Shown here: in pieces, positions 1 to 8,916 of the stretch | Layout: each line of letters begins with the position of its first letter | How positions within the stretch are numbered: the first letter of the stretch is position 1 | From: Posidoniimonas polymericola | GTDB taxonomy: Bacteria; Planctomycetota; Planctomycetia; Pirellulales; Lacipirellulaceae | Assembly (NCBI RefSeq): GCF_007859935.1 | Contig: NZ_SJPO01000015.1 | Coordinates: 21,255 to 85,254, forward strand | DNA length: 64,000 nucleotides | Direction: 5' to 3' | The notes under the pieces: model-generated | Told to the model about the DNA's origin: nothing | The model's database searches: none | Seen by the model: only the letters and a program-made list of their open reading frames with translations | Position numbers and translations under genes: made by a program

Positions 1-32
1 TCGAGGCGTTGTGGCTCGGGGTTTGGCCGGAG

Positions 33-353
33 CTAGGGGGTGTGGCCCACGCGGTGCGTGGTCGCGTCGAGCGTGTACGATCCGCCCATCGGGGGGGTGG
101 GCACGCCTTCCGGAAGGTACTGCGGATCGAGGTCCGTCAACGCCGCAGGCCAAGATCCCTGCTGGGTGAAGTAGATCTCTACCAGGTGATTCAGGTGCCC
201 AATGTGGTGCGCCTGCGTCTTTTCTTTTGCGGCGTTTGCCGACACCGAGACCCGGGGCACAATGATAGCCGCGATGATACCGATGATCACCACGACCGCC
301 AGCAGCTCGATGAGTGAGAAGCCTCGGTTCCGGTAGGACGCGTGGGATCGCAT
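33..353 (-). CDS. Type II secretion-like pseudopilin (prepilin N-terminal methylation protein)
   Basis: About 106 aa if started at 353, where the Met lies ten residues before the cleavage glycine. Residues 11-30 carry the class III leader and hydrophobic helix (GFSLIELLAVV, Glu at +5), the substrate signature of prepilin peptidase. The rest is a short globular domain (QQGSWPAALTDLDPQYLPEG, then a GGSY segment) of the kind seen in GspG/minor pseudopilins. A start at 428 would put 35 residues ahead of the cleavage site, longer than usual. It is probably part of a type II secretion or type IV pilus-like machine, but no other machinery gene is in view and the rest of the operon may lie left of the window. 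Subunit identity is not assignable. Confidence 0.8.
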   Translation of the reverse strand: MRSHASYRNRGFSLIELLAVVVIIGIIAAIIVPRVSVSANAAKEKTQAHHIGHLNHLVEIYFTQQGSWPAALTDLDPQYLPEGVPTPPMGGSYTLDATTHRVGHTP

Positions 354-510
354 GCTGGTGTTTCCGGAGTTTCTGGCCTGGTGTCGCCCGCGGTGAGTGG
401 CTAGGTAGAATACTAGAGTATAGGACACCCGTGTGGCGTGTTGCCTTAGGGGGGAGCGGTGCTCGCAGCTGGTCGATTTCAGTCGCCGCGGTTGGATGAT
501 AAGGATTGGA

Positions 511-1689
511 ATGATTGCACCACCTCACCCCGCTGCCCGTCCGCGAATCCGCGCCGCCGTGCTACTGCTGACCTGTCTTGGCGCGGCAGGCCCCACCCGG
601 GAGCTGTGGGCAGAGAACGCCATCCGCGTGGTTTATCAGCAGGGAGATTCGCGGGGGGAGTCGACCGGTGCGGTGTTCGCCGAGGATCGATCGGGCGGCG
701 TTTGCCTGCTCCAAGAGGACGGCGAGCTGCTGCTGCTATCGGCCGACGAAGTGGTCGAACGTGCCGACGTCGCCGAGCCCTTCCAGCCCCTAACAGAGGA
801 GCAACTCACCGAGCGGCTCCAGGAAGAACTCGGCGAGCGTTTTGCCTTCTACACGACCCCGCACTACGTCGTCGCCTACGACACCTCTCGGGCCTACGCC
901 AAGTGGCTGAGCTCGCTGCTCGAGCGGCTGCACAAGGCGTTTGTCAACTACTGGCAGAACGAGGGCCTTGAACTTGAGGAGCCGAAATTCCCACTGGTAG
1001 TGGTCGTGTACGCCGACCAGGCGTCGTACAGGCGGGCCTCGGCAGAGGAGCTGGGGGGCGCCAGCGGGATCATTGGGTACTACAGCCTGACCACGAATCG
1101 GGTATCAATGCACGACCTGACCGGCACTGAGACCCGCCGCAACGCCAACGACCGGACGTCGCTCCGAGAGATCAACCGCATGGTCTCACGCCCCGAGGTT
1201 GCGCCGATGGTCGCCACGATCGTCCACGAGGCGACCCACCAGGTCGCCTTCAACACCGGCATGATGAGCCGGTTTGCCGACCTCCCCCTCTGGCTTGTGG
1301 AGGGGATGGCAATCTACTTCGAAGCGCCGGACCTTTCTTCGGGACGCGGGTGGCGTGGAATCGGCAAGGTTAATCGCCCGCGGCTCCAGGAGTTCCAGCG
1401 GGGCGCCCGGGGCTGGGACTCCGAACGGCTCCGTGCCTTGGTGACCAGCGACCAGCGGCTGCGTGACCCAAACACCGCGGCGAGCGCCTACGCCGAGGCC
1501 TGGGCGCTCAATTATTTTCTCATCAAGCAGCGGCCCGACGCTTACCGATCTTACCTGAAGTATCTTGCCGGCCTCGCCCCTTTCGGCGAGCTGCCCGAGA
1601 ACCAACGGATCAGGGACTTCGAAGAGTATTTTGGACCCATCGACGACCTCAGCCGCGATTTTTTTCGCGCTATCTTGCGGGTCGACTAA
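511..1689 (+). CDS. Secreted DUF1570-like HEXXH metallopeptidase
   Basis: About 392 aa. ATG at 511 is chosen because AAGGA at 501-505 sits five bases upstream and a signal-peptide-like stretch (AAVLLLTCLGAAG) follows; an in-frame ATG at 496 is possible. An N-terminal SH3-like region (about 40-90) leads into a gluzincin core: HEATH at 239-243, then the downstream helix with LVEGMAIYFE carrying the presumed third zinc ligand Glu. Planctomycetes carry many such DUF1570 proteins of unknown substrate. The catalytic pattern is intact, so an exported zinc peptidase is likely, but no substrate can be inferred. It is monocistronic between a divergent pseudopilin and tRNA-Lys. Confidence 0.8.
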   Translation: MIAPPHPAARPRIRAAVLLLTCLGAAGPTRELWAENAIRVVYQQGDSRGESTGAVFAEDRSGGVCLLQEDGELLLLSADEVVERADVAEPFQPLTEEQLTERLQEELGERFAFYTTPHYVVAYDTSRAYAKWLSSLLERLHKAFVNYWQNEGLELEEPKFPLVVVVYADQASYRRASAEELGGASGIIGYYSLTTNRVSMHDLTGTETRRNANDRTSLREINRMVSRPEVAPMVATIVHEATHQVAFNTGMMSRFADLPLWLVEGMAIYFEAPDLSSGRGWRGIGKVNRPRLQEFQRGARGWDSERLRALVTSDQRLRDPNTAASAYAEAWALNYFLIKQRPDAYRSYLKYLAGLAPFGELPENQRIRDFEEYFGPIDDLSRDFFRAILRVD

Positions 1690-1729
1690 AGCCTGACAAA
1701 GCCCCTAGGCACAGCGGGCCGTATCGCGA

Positions 1730-1735
1730 TATAAT
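1730..1735 (+). promoter_or_regulatory. -10 box of the tRNA-Lys promoter
   Basis: A perfect TATAAT lies about 30 bases before the first base of the tRNA. No good -35 hexamer is seen at 16-18 bases upstream, so this is a partial promoter call. Confidence 0.45.
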
Positions 1736-1764
1736 CCCCGATCTGCGGTGAAAACCGCCCCGCC

Positions 1765-1837
<73 letters not shown>

Positions 1838-1850
1838 CTCCCCAAGTACA

Positions 1851-1885
1851 AAAAGCTCTCCCCTGATTCAGGGGAGAGCTTTTTT
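1851..1885. terminator. Bidirectional Rho-independent terminator
   Basis: A 14-bp perfect stem (arms 1851-1864 and 1870-1883) with a GATTC loop, flanked by an A run on the left and a T run on the right. It can end tRNA-Lys transcription on the plus strand and the mannoside operon on the minus strand. Confidence 0.92.
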
Positions 1886-1918
1886 GTTTACTCGGCCGCG
1901 GCTCTTTGAAGGCGTCGG

Positions 1919-3334
1919 CTACTTCAGCGGCTGCTTAAGGATCTCTGGCCGCTCGTTGTCGATTTTCACGATCAGCTCGCCGAACAGCGTGTTGGCCCAG
2001 GCGAACCAGTCGCGGGTGTAGTCGGCGGGGTCGTCCTTGTTGAAGGCCTCGTGCATGAACCCGGTCCCGGCGTGCGTGTCCTTGAGCATCTGCAGGCACC
2101 GCGTGATCTCCTCGTCCGAGGTGCTGGTCATCGCCCGCAGGATAATGCCCATCGGCCAGATGCGGAAGTTGCCGGTGTGGGGGCTGGCTTGCCCCTCGGC
2201 CGCCTTGCCGCGGAAGAAGTAGGGGTTGTTGTCGCTCAGCAGGAACTTGCGGGTGCGGAGGTAGATCGGGTCGTTCGGCTCGTGCACTCCCAGGTAGGCC
2301 AGCGACATCAGGCTCGGCACGTTGGCGTCGTCCCAGAAGGCGCGGTTGCCAAAGCCGTCGACCTCGTAGGCGTAGATATTGCCAAAGTCGAGGTGCTCTA
2401 CCTTGGCGTACTGGTCAACGGCAGCCTGGACCTCGTCGGCCAGGGCGGTGCACTCGTCGGCAAACGCGGCGTCGCCGAGCTCGTCGCGGAAGATGGCGTC
2501 TAGCTGGCGGAGCGACTGGATGGCGAACAGGTTGGACGGGATCAGGAACGGGTAGAGCGTGCTGTCGTCGCTCGGGCGGAAGGCCGAGGCGATCAGGCCT
2601 ACCGGCTTCACCGGCCGCCCCTGACCGTTGAACAGCGGCGCGTCGATCATGCGGTTGGTTTCGCGGGTAAAGCGGAACTTGGTGCCGTCCTTGCGCTGCT
2701 CTTCACGGAAAGTCTGCACGATCAGCTTGGCGGACTTGACCCAGGCGTCGTCGAAGACGGACTTGTCACCGGTTAGCTGGAAGTACTCGTTTGCCAGCCG
2801 CACCGCGTAGCAGAGCGAGTCGATCTCCCACTTCCGCTCGTGGACGCCCGGGATCGGCGACGGCTTGTCGCTCGCCCAGTGAGACGGCTTGGTCAGATCC
2901 TTGTAGAACGCGTTGGCGTACGGGTCCCGCAGCACGCACTTGGTCTGCCGGCGGACGAGGCCCTCGATCAACTTCCGGAGCTTCTCGTCCTCGGTGATGT
3001 AGGGCATGTACGGCCAGACCTGCGCGGTCGAGTCGCGGAGCCACATGGCGTCGATGTCGCCGGTGATGACGAACGTGTCGGGCTTGCCGTCGATTAGTTC
3101 GTAGTCGACTGTGGTGTCGAGCGTGTTCGGGTAGCAGTTTTCGAACATCCAGGCCAGCTCGGGGTCGGCGATCTTAGCCTTCACCTCGTTGATCGTCCGC
3201 TCGATGGTCGGGCTTGTGAAGCAACGCTCCTCTGCCGGTGGCCGCTGGGACTCGAATTCGTCGGCCGCAGCCGCCAGCGGCAGACTGGCCAACAGCGGCA
3301 GGAGAACAAACAGGCGATGGTTGGGAACGTTCAT
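1919..3334 (-). CDS. GH125 exo-alpha-1,6-mannosidase, secreted
   Basis: 471 aa with a signal peptide (LFVLLPLLASLPLAAAADE). The block GDIDAMWLRDS (92-102) and later SLMSLAYLG and HAGTGFMHEAF are signature GH125 segments of the (alpha/alpha)6 barrel, a family of metal-independent, inverting exo-alpha-1,6-mannosidases. Length fits the family plus a leader. AAGG lies eight bases before the ATG. It is the last gene of a four-gene minus-strand operon, 29 bases after the ROK kinase, and should trim alpha-1,6-linked mannose left by other mannosidases in the periplasm. Family assignment is strong; linkage specificity comes from family knowledge, not from this sequence. Confidence 0.9.
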   Translation of the reverse strand: MNVPNHRLFVLLPLLASLPLAAAADEFESQRPPAEERCFTSPTIERTINEVKAKIADPELAWMFENCYPNTLDTTVDYELIDGKPDTFVITGDIDAMWLRDSTAQVWPYMPYITEDEKLRKLIEGLVRRQTKCVLRDPYANAFYKDLTKPSHWASDKPSPIPGVHERKWEIDSLCYAVRLANEYFQLTGDKSVFDDAWVKSAKLIVQTFREEQRKDGTKFRFTRETNRMIDAPLFNGQGRPVKPVGLIASAFRPSDDSTLYPFLIPSNLFAIQSLRQLDAIFRDELGDAAFADECTALADEVQAAVDQYAKVEHLDFGNIYAYEVDGFGNRAFWDDANVPSLMSLAYLGVHEPNDPIYLRTRKFLLSDNNPYFFRGKAAEGQASPHTGNFRIWPMGIILRAMTSTSDEEITRCLQMLKDTHAGTGFMHEAFNKDDPADYTRDWFAWANTLFGELIVKIDNERPEILKQPLK

Positions 3335-3363
3335 GGCGGGGCCTTACTCTTAGCTGCTAGGTT

Positions 3364-4428
3364 TTAAGGGCTAGTTCGGAGGGCGTCGATTGCCACGGTG
3401 TAGGCGCCGATGCCGACGGCGTCGTTGGCGCCCAGGCGGGAGATGCCCACGCCGGTCTGCGGCGCGTGCTCGGTGGGGGAGGGGGGCTCGTAGAACTTGG
3501 CGGCGTCGGTCGGGCACTCCAGGTTGTACACCTGCTGCACCAACCGGTCGCGGCCGCTGGGGAACGCGCCGTTCACCACCTCGAGCAGGGCCGGCATAAA
3601 CAGCTTGTGGGCCTTGGAGAGCCCGCCGCCGACCACGACGAGGCCGTCGAGCACGGTGACCAGGTTGGCCACGGCGTCGCCGAGTGTGTGTCCGAGTTGG
3701 GCGAACGCCTCCTTGGCCGCGACGGCGTCCCCCTCGATTTCGCCGTCTGCGATCCGAGCGATGTCTTGCGGGGTCCGTTCGCCGGCGTTGGGGTCCGACG
3801 CCACTCCGGCGTACGCGCCGGTGACCGCGCGGATGCTGACTCCCTCTTCGGCGTTGACGTCTGGGTTGAAGCCGTGCCGCAGCAACCAGACCTCGCCGGT
3901 CAGCGAGTTGTCGCCCTGCAGCAGCTTGCCGTTGAGCACGATGCCGCCGCCGAAGCCGGTGCCGAGTGTCAGGCCGATCAGGTTGTGGTAGCGGCGCGGG
4001 CCGCCACCCTCCTCGAGTTTGGCATTGACCTCAGGGAGTAGCCCAGCAGCGGCCTCGCCGAGAGCGAACAGATCGCCGTCGTTGTTGATCAGTGTTGGCA
4101 CACCGAACTTCTTCGACAGGATCTCGGCGAGCGGCACGCCACCGCTGTAGGCCGGCAGATTGCCGACGTTGTACAGCACGCCGCGGCGGTAGTCGGCAGG
4201 GCCGGGGAACGCAAAACTTATCGCGCTGGCTCCCCCTCCTGCGCCTTCGTTCACTCGGGTGAAGCCCTCGAACAGGTTGGCTAGGCTGTGGTCGAGGTTG
4301 CCGGCGGCGGCGGGCAGCACCACCGGTTCGCCCACGCGGCGGCCGTCACGCAGGGCGGCAAACGAGAAGTTTGTGCCCCCGGCGTCGAGCGTCAGGACGA
4401 GCGGGCTGTTGTCGGGCGTCGTGCTCAT
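3364..4428 (-). CDS. ROK-family sugar kinase
   Basis: 354 aa from the ATG at 4428, whose ATGA overlaps the stop of the upstream permease gene (translational coupling). The N-terminal DAGGTN (15-20) is the phosphate-1 ATP-binding loop, NNDGD (115-119) holds the presumed catalytic Asp, and LGTGFGGG (154-161) is a second ATPase-fold loop. The usual ROK zinc signature (CxCGxxGCxE) and the GEIGH block are absent; the corresponding stretch reads LTGEVWLLRHG, so this is a zinc-less ROK subgroup. Given its neighbours it most likely phosphorylates mannose or glucose brought in by the permease. A longer open frame to 4701 runs through the permease gene and is not a credible start. Confidence 0.88.
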   Translation of the reverse strand: MSTTPDNSPLVLTLDAGGTNFSFAALRDGRRVGEPVVLPAAAGNLDHSLANLFEGFTRVNEGAGGGASAISFAFPGPADYRRGVLYNVGNLPAYSGGVPLAEILSKKFGVPTLINNDGDLFALGEAAAGLLPEVNAKLEEGGGPRRYHNLIGLTLGTGFGGGIVLNGKLLQGDNSLTGEVWLLRHGFNPDVNAEEGVSIRAVTGAYAGVASDPNAGERTPQDIARIADGEIEGDAVAAKEAFAQLGHTLGDAVANLVTVLDGLVVVGGGLSKAHKLFMPALLEVVNGAFPSGRDRLVQQVYNLECPTDAAKFYEPPSPTEHAPQTGVGISRLGANDAVGIGAYTVAIDALRTSP

Positions 4429-5894
4429 GCTGCTGCGTGCTTGGCGGAGATGCGGCGTTGGCTCCACCACCCGTAGAAGGCGATGTAGACGTAGCTGACG
4501 ATCGGCACCAGGAAGGCCATCCGCACGTCGGTCGCGTCGGCGATCAGGCCCATCAGCGGCGGGAAGATGGCGCCGCCCACGATCATCATCACCAGCAGCG
4601 ACGAGCCCTGCGAGGTGTGTTCGCCCAGGTCGTCGATGGCGAGCGTGAAGATGTTCGACCACATAATCGAGTTGAACAGGCCGATGCCCAACGCGGCCCA
4701 CAGCGCTACCTTCCCATCGAACAGAGCCGCCACGACGAGCAGACCGATCAGCGACAACGAGAAGATCATAAGGATCGTCGCCGGCCTGCCGCGGCCGATG
4801 GCGAATGCGGCGAGGCAGAGGGCGACCATCACCACGAACGGGATCAGCTCCACGAACGGGAGGAAGTCCATCTCGAGGACATTGGCCTCAATGCGCACAG
4901 CGGTAATAACGTAGATCAGGGCGACCAGGCCCGCCGCAGTGATCGCCATGTAGAGCGGCTTCTTGCCGGGCGAGTCGCTCTGGGTCATGGCGATCGCTCC
5001 GCACAGGCGGCCGATCATGGCGCCGCCCCAGTAGTAGGCCAGGTAGATGCTCGCGACGTGCTCTTCCCAGCCCATCACGTCCTCGTGGGCCATGAAGTTG
5101 ATCAGGTAGCTGCCGATTGCCACCTCGGCGCCGACGTACAGGAAGATGGCGCCCATGCCGAGCACCAGCTGCGGGAACTGGAAAGCGTTGCCGCTGCCGG
5201 AGGCGCCCCCCTCGTTGATGCGTGGGAGCTTGCTCAAGCCCACGACGATCGCCAGCAGCAGGAACATGCCGCCGTAGATCAGGTAGGGTGTCTTGATAGC
5301 GTCGAGCGTGACGTTGCCCTCGGGCGCGAACACCTTGTAGAGCAGCAAACCGCCGACGATCGGCGCGAGGGTGGTGCCGAGCGAGTTGAAGCCCTGCGCC
5401 AGGTTCAGCCGGGCGGAGGCGTTCTCGGGCTTGCCGAGGATCGCCGCGTACGGGTTAGCGGCGATTTGCAGAATCGTCACGCCGGTCGCGAGCAGAAACA
5501 GGGCGCCAAGGAAGAACGCGTAGGAGGCGTTCGCCGCCGCCGGGGAGAACAACGCACAGCCGCCGGCGCAGATCACCAGCGCCAGTACAATCGTCTTTTG
5601 GTACCCGAAGCGGTTGATCGGGTCGCCGCTGCTCGAAGAAACCAGGAAGTAGATCAGCGAGATGACAAAGAACGCGCCGAAGAACGCAAACTGCACCAGG
5701 CCCGCCTGGAAGTACGACAATTCGAAGCTGCCCTTGAGGAACGGGATCAGCACGTCGTTCATGACGGTGATGAAACCCCAGAAGAAGAACAGCAGCGTAA
5801 TGACGGCGAACGGGCCGGTGGTGTTCCCGAGTTGCGGCGTGCTCGCCGCAGAACGATCGGGCGAACCCGCCGTGGTGTCGACAGCTCCTGGCAT
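4425..5894 (-). CDS. FHS-family (FucP/GlcP-like) sugar:H+ symporter, MFS
   Basis: 489 aa, about 12 hydrophobic segments. FFFWGFITVMNDVLIPFLK in the first helix and QIAANPYAAILGKPENASAR followed by LNLAQGFNSLGT in the N-terminal half are hallmarks of the fucose-galactose-glucose:H+ symporter branch of the MFS. Located in the inner membrane, it would import hexoses released by the mannosidases. It lies 74 bases downstream of the GH92 gene and overlaps the ROK kinase by four bases. The exact hexose is not determinable; mannose or glucose is favoured by context. Confidence 0.9.
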   Translation of the reverse strand: MPGAVDTTAGSPDRSAASTPQLGNTTGPFAVITLLFFFWGFITVMNDVLIPFLKGSFELSYFQAGLVQFAFFGAFFVISLIYFLVSSSSGDPINRFGYQKTIVLALVICAGGCALFSPAAANASYAFFLGALFLLATGVTILQIAANPYAAILGKPENASARLNLAQGFNSLGTTLAPIVGGLLLYKVFAPEGNVTLDAIKTPYLIYGGMFLLLAIVVGLSKLPRINEGGASGSGNAFQFPQLVLGMGAIFLYVGAEVAIGSYLINFMAHEDVMGWEEHVASIYLAYYWGGAMIGRLCGAIAMTQSDSPGKKPLYMAITAAGLVALIYVITAVRIEANVLEMDFLPFVELIPFVVMVALCLAAFAIGRGRPATILMIFSLSLIGLLVVAALFDGKVALWAALGIGLFNSIMWSNIFTLAIDDLGEHTSQGSSLLVMMIVGGAIFPPLMGLIADATDVRMAFLVPIVSYVYIAFYGWWSQRRISAKHAAA

Positions 5895-5968
5895 CTAAGT
5901 GCGTCCTGAACTTTTGAGATGAAGTAGAAGAAGAGAGTGGGGAGACACGCCGCCAGCGCGGCCGGTCT

Positions 5969-8203
5969 CTACTCGTTCCAGTCGCCAAACGGGCGGTCGT
6001 CCTTGCCCGTGGCCCATGAGGTATTGGGCTGCTCGCCCATTCTTGTGGTCAGCACCCCGCCGTCCGCGATTTCGCTGTGCTTAATCCACGAACGCGTGAC
6101 CGGCTGACCGTTGATCTGCAGGCTCTGGACGTGGATTGCCTGATCCGAATTGCCCGGGGCCTCAATCACAAAGTCCTCGCCGCTTGGCAGGTGGATCGTC
6201 GCCTTGGCGAACCGCGGGCTGCCGATCGCGTAGCCCGCCTTGCCCGGGCAGACCGGGTAGAAGCCGAGTGTGCTGAACAGGTACCAGGCCGACATCTGGC
6301 CGTTGTCCTCGTCGCCGCAGTAGCCGTCGGGGCCGGGGCCGTAGAGGGTATCGACCGCCTGGCGCACGGGCGCGGCGGTCTTCCACGGCTGGCCGGCAAA
6401 GTTGTACAGGTACAGCACGTGGTGCACCGGCTGGTTGCCGTGTGCGTACTGGCCCATCTTGCAGGCGACCATCTCGACCATCTCGTGGATTACGCCACCG
6501 TAATGGCCAACGCCAAAGGTCGGCTCCTCGGCCAGCATCTGGTCGAGCTTGCCCGCGAAGGCCTTGTCGCCGCCCATCAGCTCGATCAGCCCAGGCAGGT
6601 CGTGCAGCACGCTCCAGCTGTAGTGCCACGAGCTCCCCTCGGTGAAGGGTCCGCCCCATTCGTCGGCCTTGAAGTTGGGACGCCACTCGCCGTTGGCCTT
6701 GCGGCCACGCATCATGCCGACCGACGGGTCGAACACGTTGCGGTAGTTCTGGGCCCGCTCCAGCAGCATCGGCACGACGTCGGTCCGGCCGGCGGCCTCG
6801 CACACCTGGGCGGCGCACCAGTCGTCGTAGGCGAACTCGAGCGTGCGGGCGGTGGCCTCGCCGGTCACGTCGGTCGCGACGTAGCCGTTAGCGAGGTACT
6901 CCTTCAGGCCCTTGCGGCCGTAGGCGCCGTTGTCGCTGAACTCGGTGGCGTCCTTGATCGAACCCTCGGCGGCCGCCTGCAGGTCGAAGTCGGTGATGCC
7001 CTTGCACAGCGCGTCGGCCACCACGCTCTCGACATGGGTGCCGATCATGCAGTCGCGGTAGCCGGGTGCTGACCACTTGGGGAACCAGCCGCCCTCCTTG
7101 TAGGCGTTGATCCAGCCGCGGACCATCGAGGCGTTGATCTCTGGATCAATGATGCTCAGCAGCGGGTAGACTGCCCGGAAGGTGTCCCAAAAGCCGTTGT
7201 CGGCGTACATCTCGCCCGGCTCGACTTTGCCGGAGTAGGGGCTGTAGTGCACCATCTCGTCGTCGGCGTTGTACTCGTAGAAGATGCGTGGGAATAGCAT
7301 CGCCCGGTACATGTTCGAGTAGAAGGTGACCCGCTGGTCTTCGGTAGCGCCCTCGATCTCGATCACGCCGAGCCGCTTGTTCCAGACCTCTTTGCTGTCG
7401 GCGACCACCTCGTCGAACGACTTTTGGCCAACCTCACGCTCGAGGTTGATCGTGGCCTGGTCGTGGCTGATGAACGAGGTGCCGATGTCGAGATTGACGA
7501 CCTTCTTTTCGTTTAGGTCGAGTTTGACGGCGATCCAGTGGCGGTCGCCCGAGCGTTCGACCTCGGAGATCGGCGCGTCGAACTTCGCCACGAAGCGGCA
7601 GCCAAAGTCGCCCTCGGCGCCTCCGCGGTTTACGCGGGCGGTCCCCTTCACGACGCCGTTGGCTTCATCGACTTCGAAGTCGGTGCGGCCGTAGGCGTCA
7701 AAGTGGACCCAGGCGTCGCCGCCGTTGTCGTAGGTGAACCGCATCGCCGAGCACCGCGTGGTGGCGGTCATCTCGGCCCGCACGCCGTAGTCGTCGAGCG
7801 TCACGCCGTAGTAGTAGACGCGGGACTCTTCTTTGTCGTGCGAGAACTTCGAGACCGGCAACGCGCCGCGTGTCGGCCCGCCGGTAAAGGGGCAGACACC
7901 AAAGTTGCCGTAGTCGCCCATCCAGGGGCTCGGCTGGTGGGTCGCCTGCAGGCCGCGAAGTTCGTTCTTCTTGTACTGGTAGATCCAGCCAGAGTTCTCG
8001 CCCGTCCGCGGCGTCCAGAAGGTCATCCCGAATGGCTGAGCGACAGCCGGGTAGGTGTTGCCGTGAGAAAATCCCGGCTCCGACTCGGCGCCGATCAGCG
8101 GCCGGACAAGCTCGGCGTAGCTATCGGCTGCGTTTGAGGTCGCGGGCGTCAGAAGGCCGGCCGCCACTACGGAGGCGGTGGCAAGCGAAAGGTATAAGCG
8201 CAT
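5969..8203 (-). CDS. GH92 alpha-mannosidase, secreted
   Basis: 744 aa with a signal peptide ending near SNAADS (26). GNTYPAVAQPFGM (48-60), the NGFWDTFRAVYP block near 335 and the DEDNGQMSAWYLFSTLGFYP block near 632 are canonical for GH92, the calcium-dependent, inverting exo-alpha-mannosidases acting on alpha-1,2/1,3/1,4/1,6 mannosides of N-glycans and mannans. GGGAG precedes the ATG by seven bases. It is the first gene of the operon and is preceded by a 713-base gene-free stretch that should contain the operon promoter. Confidence 0.93.
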   Translation of the reverse strand: MRLYLSLATASVVAAGLLTPATSNAADSYAELVRPLIGAESEPGFSHGNTYPAVAQPFGMTFWTPRTGENSGWIYQYKKNELRGLQATHQPSPWMGDYGNFGVCPFTGGPTRGALPVSKFSHDKEESRVYYYGVTLDDYGVRAEMTATTRCSAMRFTYDNGGDAWVHFDAYGRTDFEVDEANGVVKGTARVNRGGAEGDFGCRFVAKFDAPISEVERSGDRHWIAVKLDLNEKKVVNLDIGTSFISHDQATINLEREVGQKSFDEVVADSKEVWNKRLGVIEIEGATEDQRVTFYSNMYRAMLFPRIFYEYNADDEMVHYSPYSGKVEPGEMYADNGFWDTFRAVYPLLSIIDPEINASMVRGWINAYKEGGWFPKWSAPGYRDCMIGTHVESVVADALCKGITDFDLQAAAEGSIKDATEFSDNGAYGRKGLKEYLANGYVATDVTGEATARTLEFAYDDWCAAQVCEAAGRTDVVPMLLERAQNYRNVFDPSVGMMRGRKANGEWRPNFKADEWGGPFTEGSSWHYSWSVLHDLPGLIELMGGDKAFAGKLDQMLAEEPTFGVGHYGGVIHEMVEMVACKMGQYAHGNQPVHHVLYLYNFAGQPWKTAAPVRQAVDTLYGPGPDGYCGDEDNGQMSAWYLFSTLGFYPVCPGKAGYAIGSPRFAKATIHLPSGEDFVIEAPGNSDQAIHVQSLQINGQPVTRSWIKHSEIADGGVLTTRMGEQPNTSWATGKDDRPFGDWNE

Positions 8204-8916
8204 AGCGGGCTCCCAGGCCAGTAAATTGCATCAAATCGGTCCTGCCAGGGAACGGACGCTGTCGGGGCTGCGAGGCCGTTGGGCCGGTCGATCAGGCTGC
8301 ACTCGTGTATGCGTCCGATCGTGTTCTCGCGTGCTTGGCGCCCCTTGCCCTCTCTAGTGCGGCGGAGGAAAGCGTCGAAGCCGGGCCCCGTAAAAAACGG
8401 GTTTGAACCCCATCAATATGACCTACGCTGGGTTCGGAATCTAGCCCTCGTAATGCGGAGATTTGCCCCGCCGAAGGCGATGGGAAATCTGGCGGAAGCA
8501 TCGCTGCAGAGCGACTGCACCTTGTCGGTTAACCAGGTACGAAAAGCCTCTATTGAGTCCCCCTCGACCGGTCTGGCTACGCGGCCGGGAAGCCCGTCTC
8601 CAAGTCAGCAATCTGCTTGTAGTCCGCCGCTCAATGGCTCGCCGGCGTTGTGCGACACCGCATACTCGTAAAGGACTCTAGGAGCTCCGAGTGAAGGCGA
8701 AGTCTCAGTCGGAGTTGGGCGCGTGAGTGATTGCCGAGTCTCTCCCATCGCCGGTCCCGACGGCGTCGGACCCACCGGGATTCGTTGGCCCGGACGCTGC
8801 CGATAGAATGCGTCGGCGAACATCACCTACTACCCGCACACTGAGGCGCCTGGGGAGTTGGAAGTTGGGGCGCCAGATTCTCTTGGCCCAAAATATCGTG
8901 CTGCCGGAAGAATGCC
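8204..8916. other. Gene-free divergent intergenic region
   Basis: 713 bases between the divergently transcribed GH92 and HexNAc-kinase genes. Open frames of up to 130 codons exist here, but none has a ribosome site, recognisable domain or plausible composition. Visible structure is small: a CCCGT-A5-ACGGG hairpin at 8387-8401, a GGAGCTCC palindrome at 8681-8688, and inverted GGCGCC near 8845-8874. It presumably holds both promoters. Confidence 0.5.

Noticed and set aside
4371..5909. 512-codon plus-strand frame opposite the permease gene
   Set aside because: Charged, repetitive translation and full overlap with a clear 12-helix permease.
8279..8671. 130-codon plus-strand frame in the mannoside intergenic region
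   Set aside because: No ribosome site, no domain, and composition unlike neighbouring genes.
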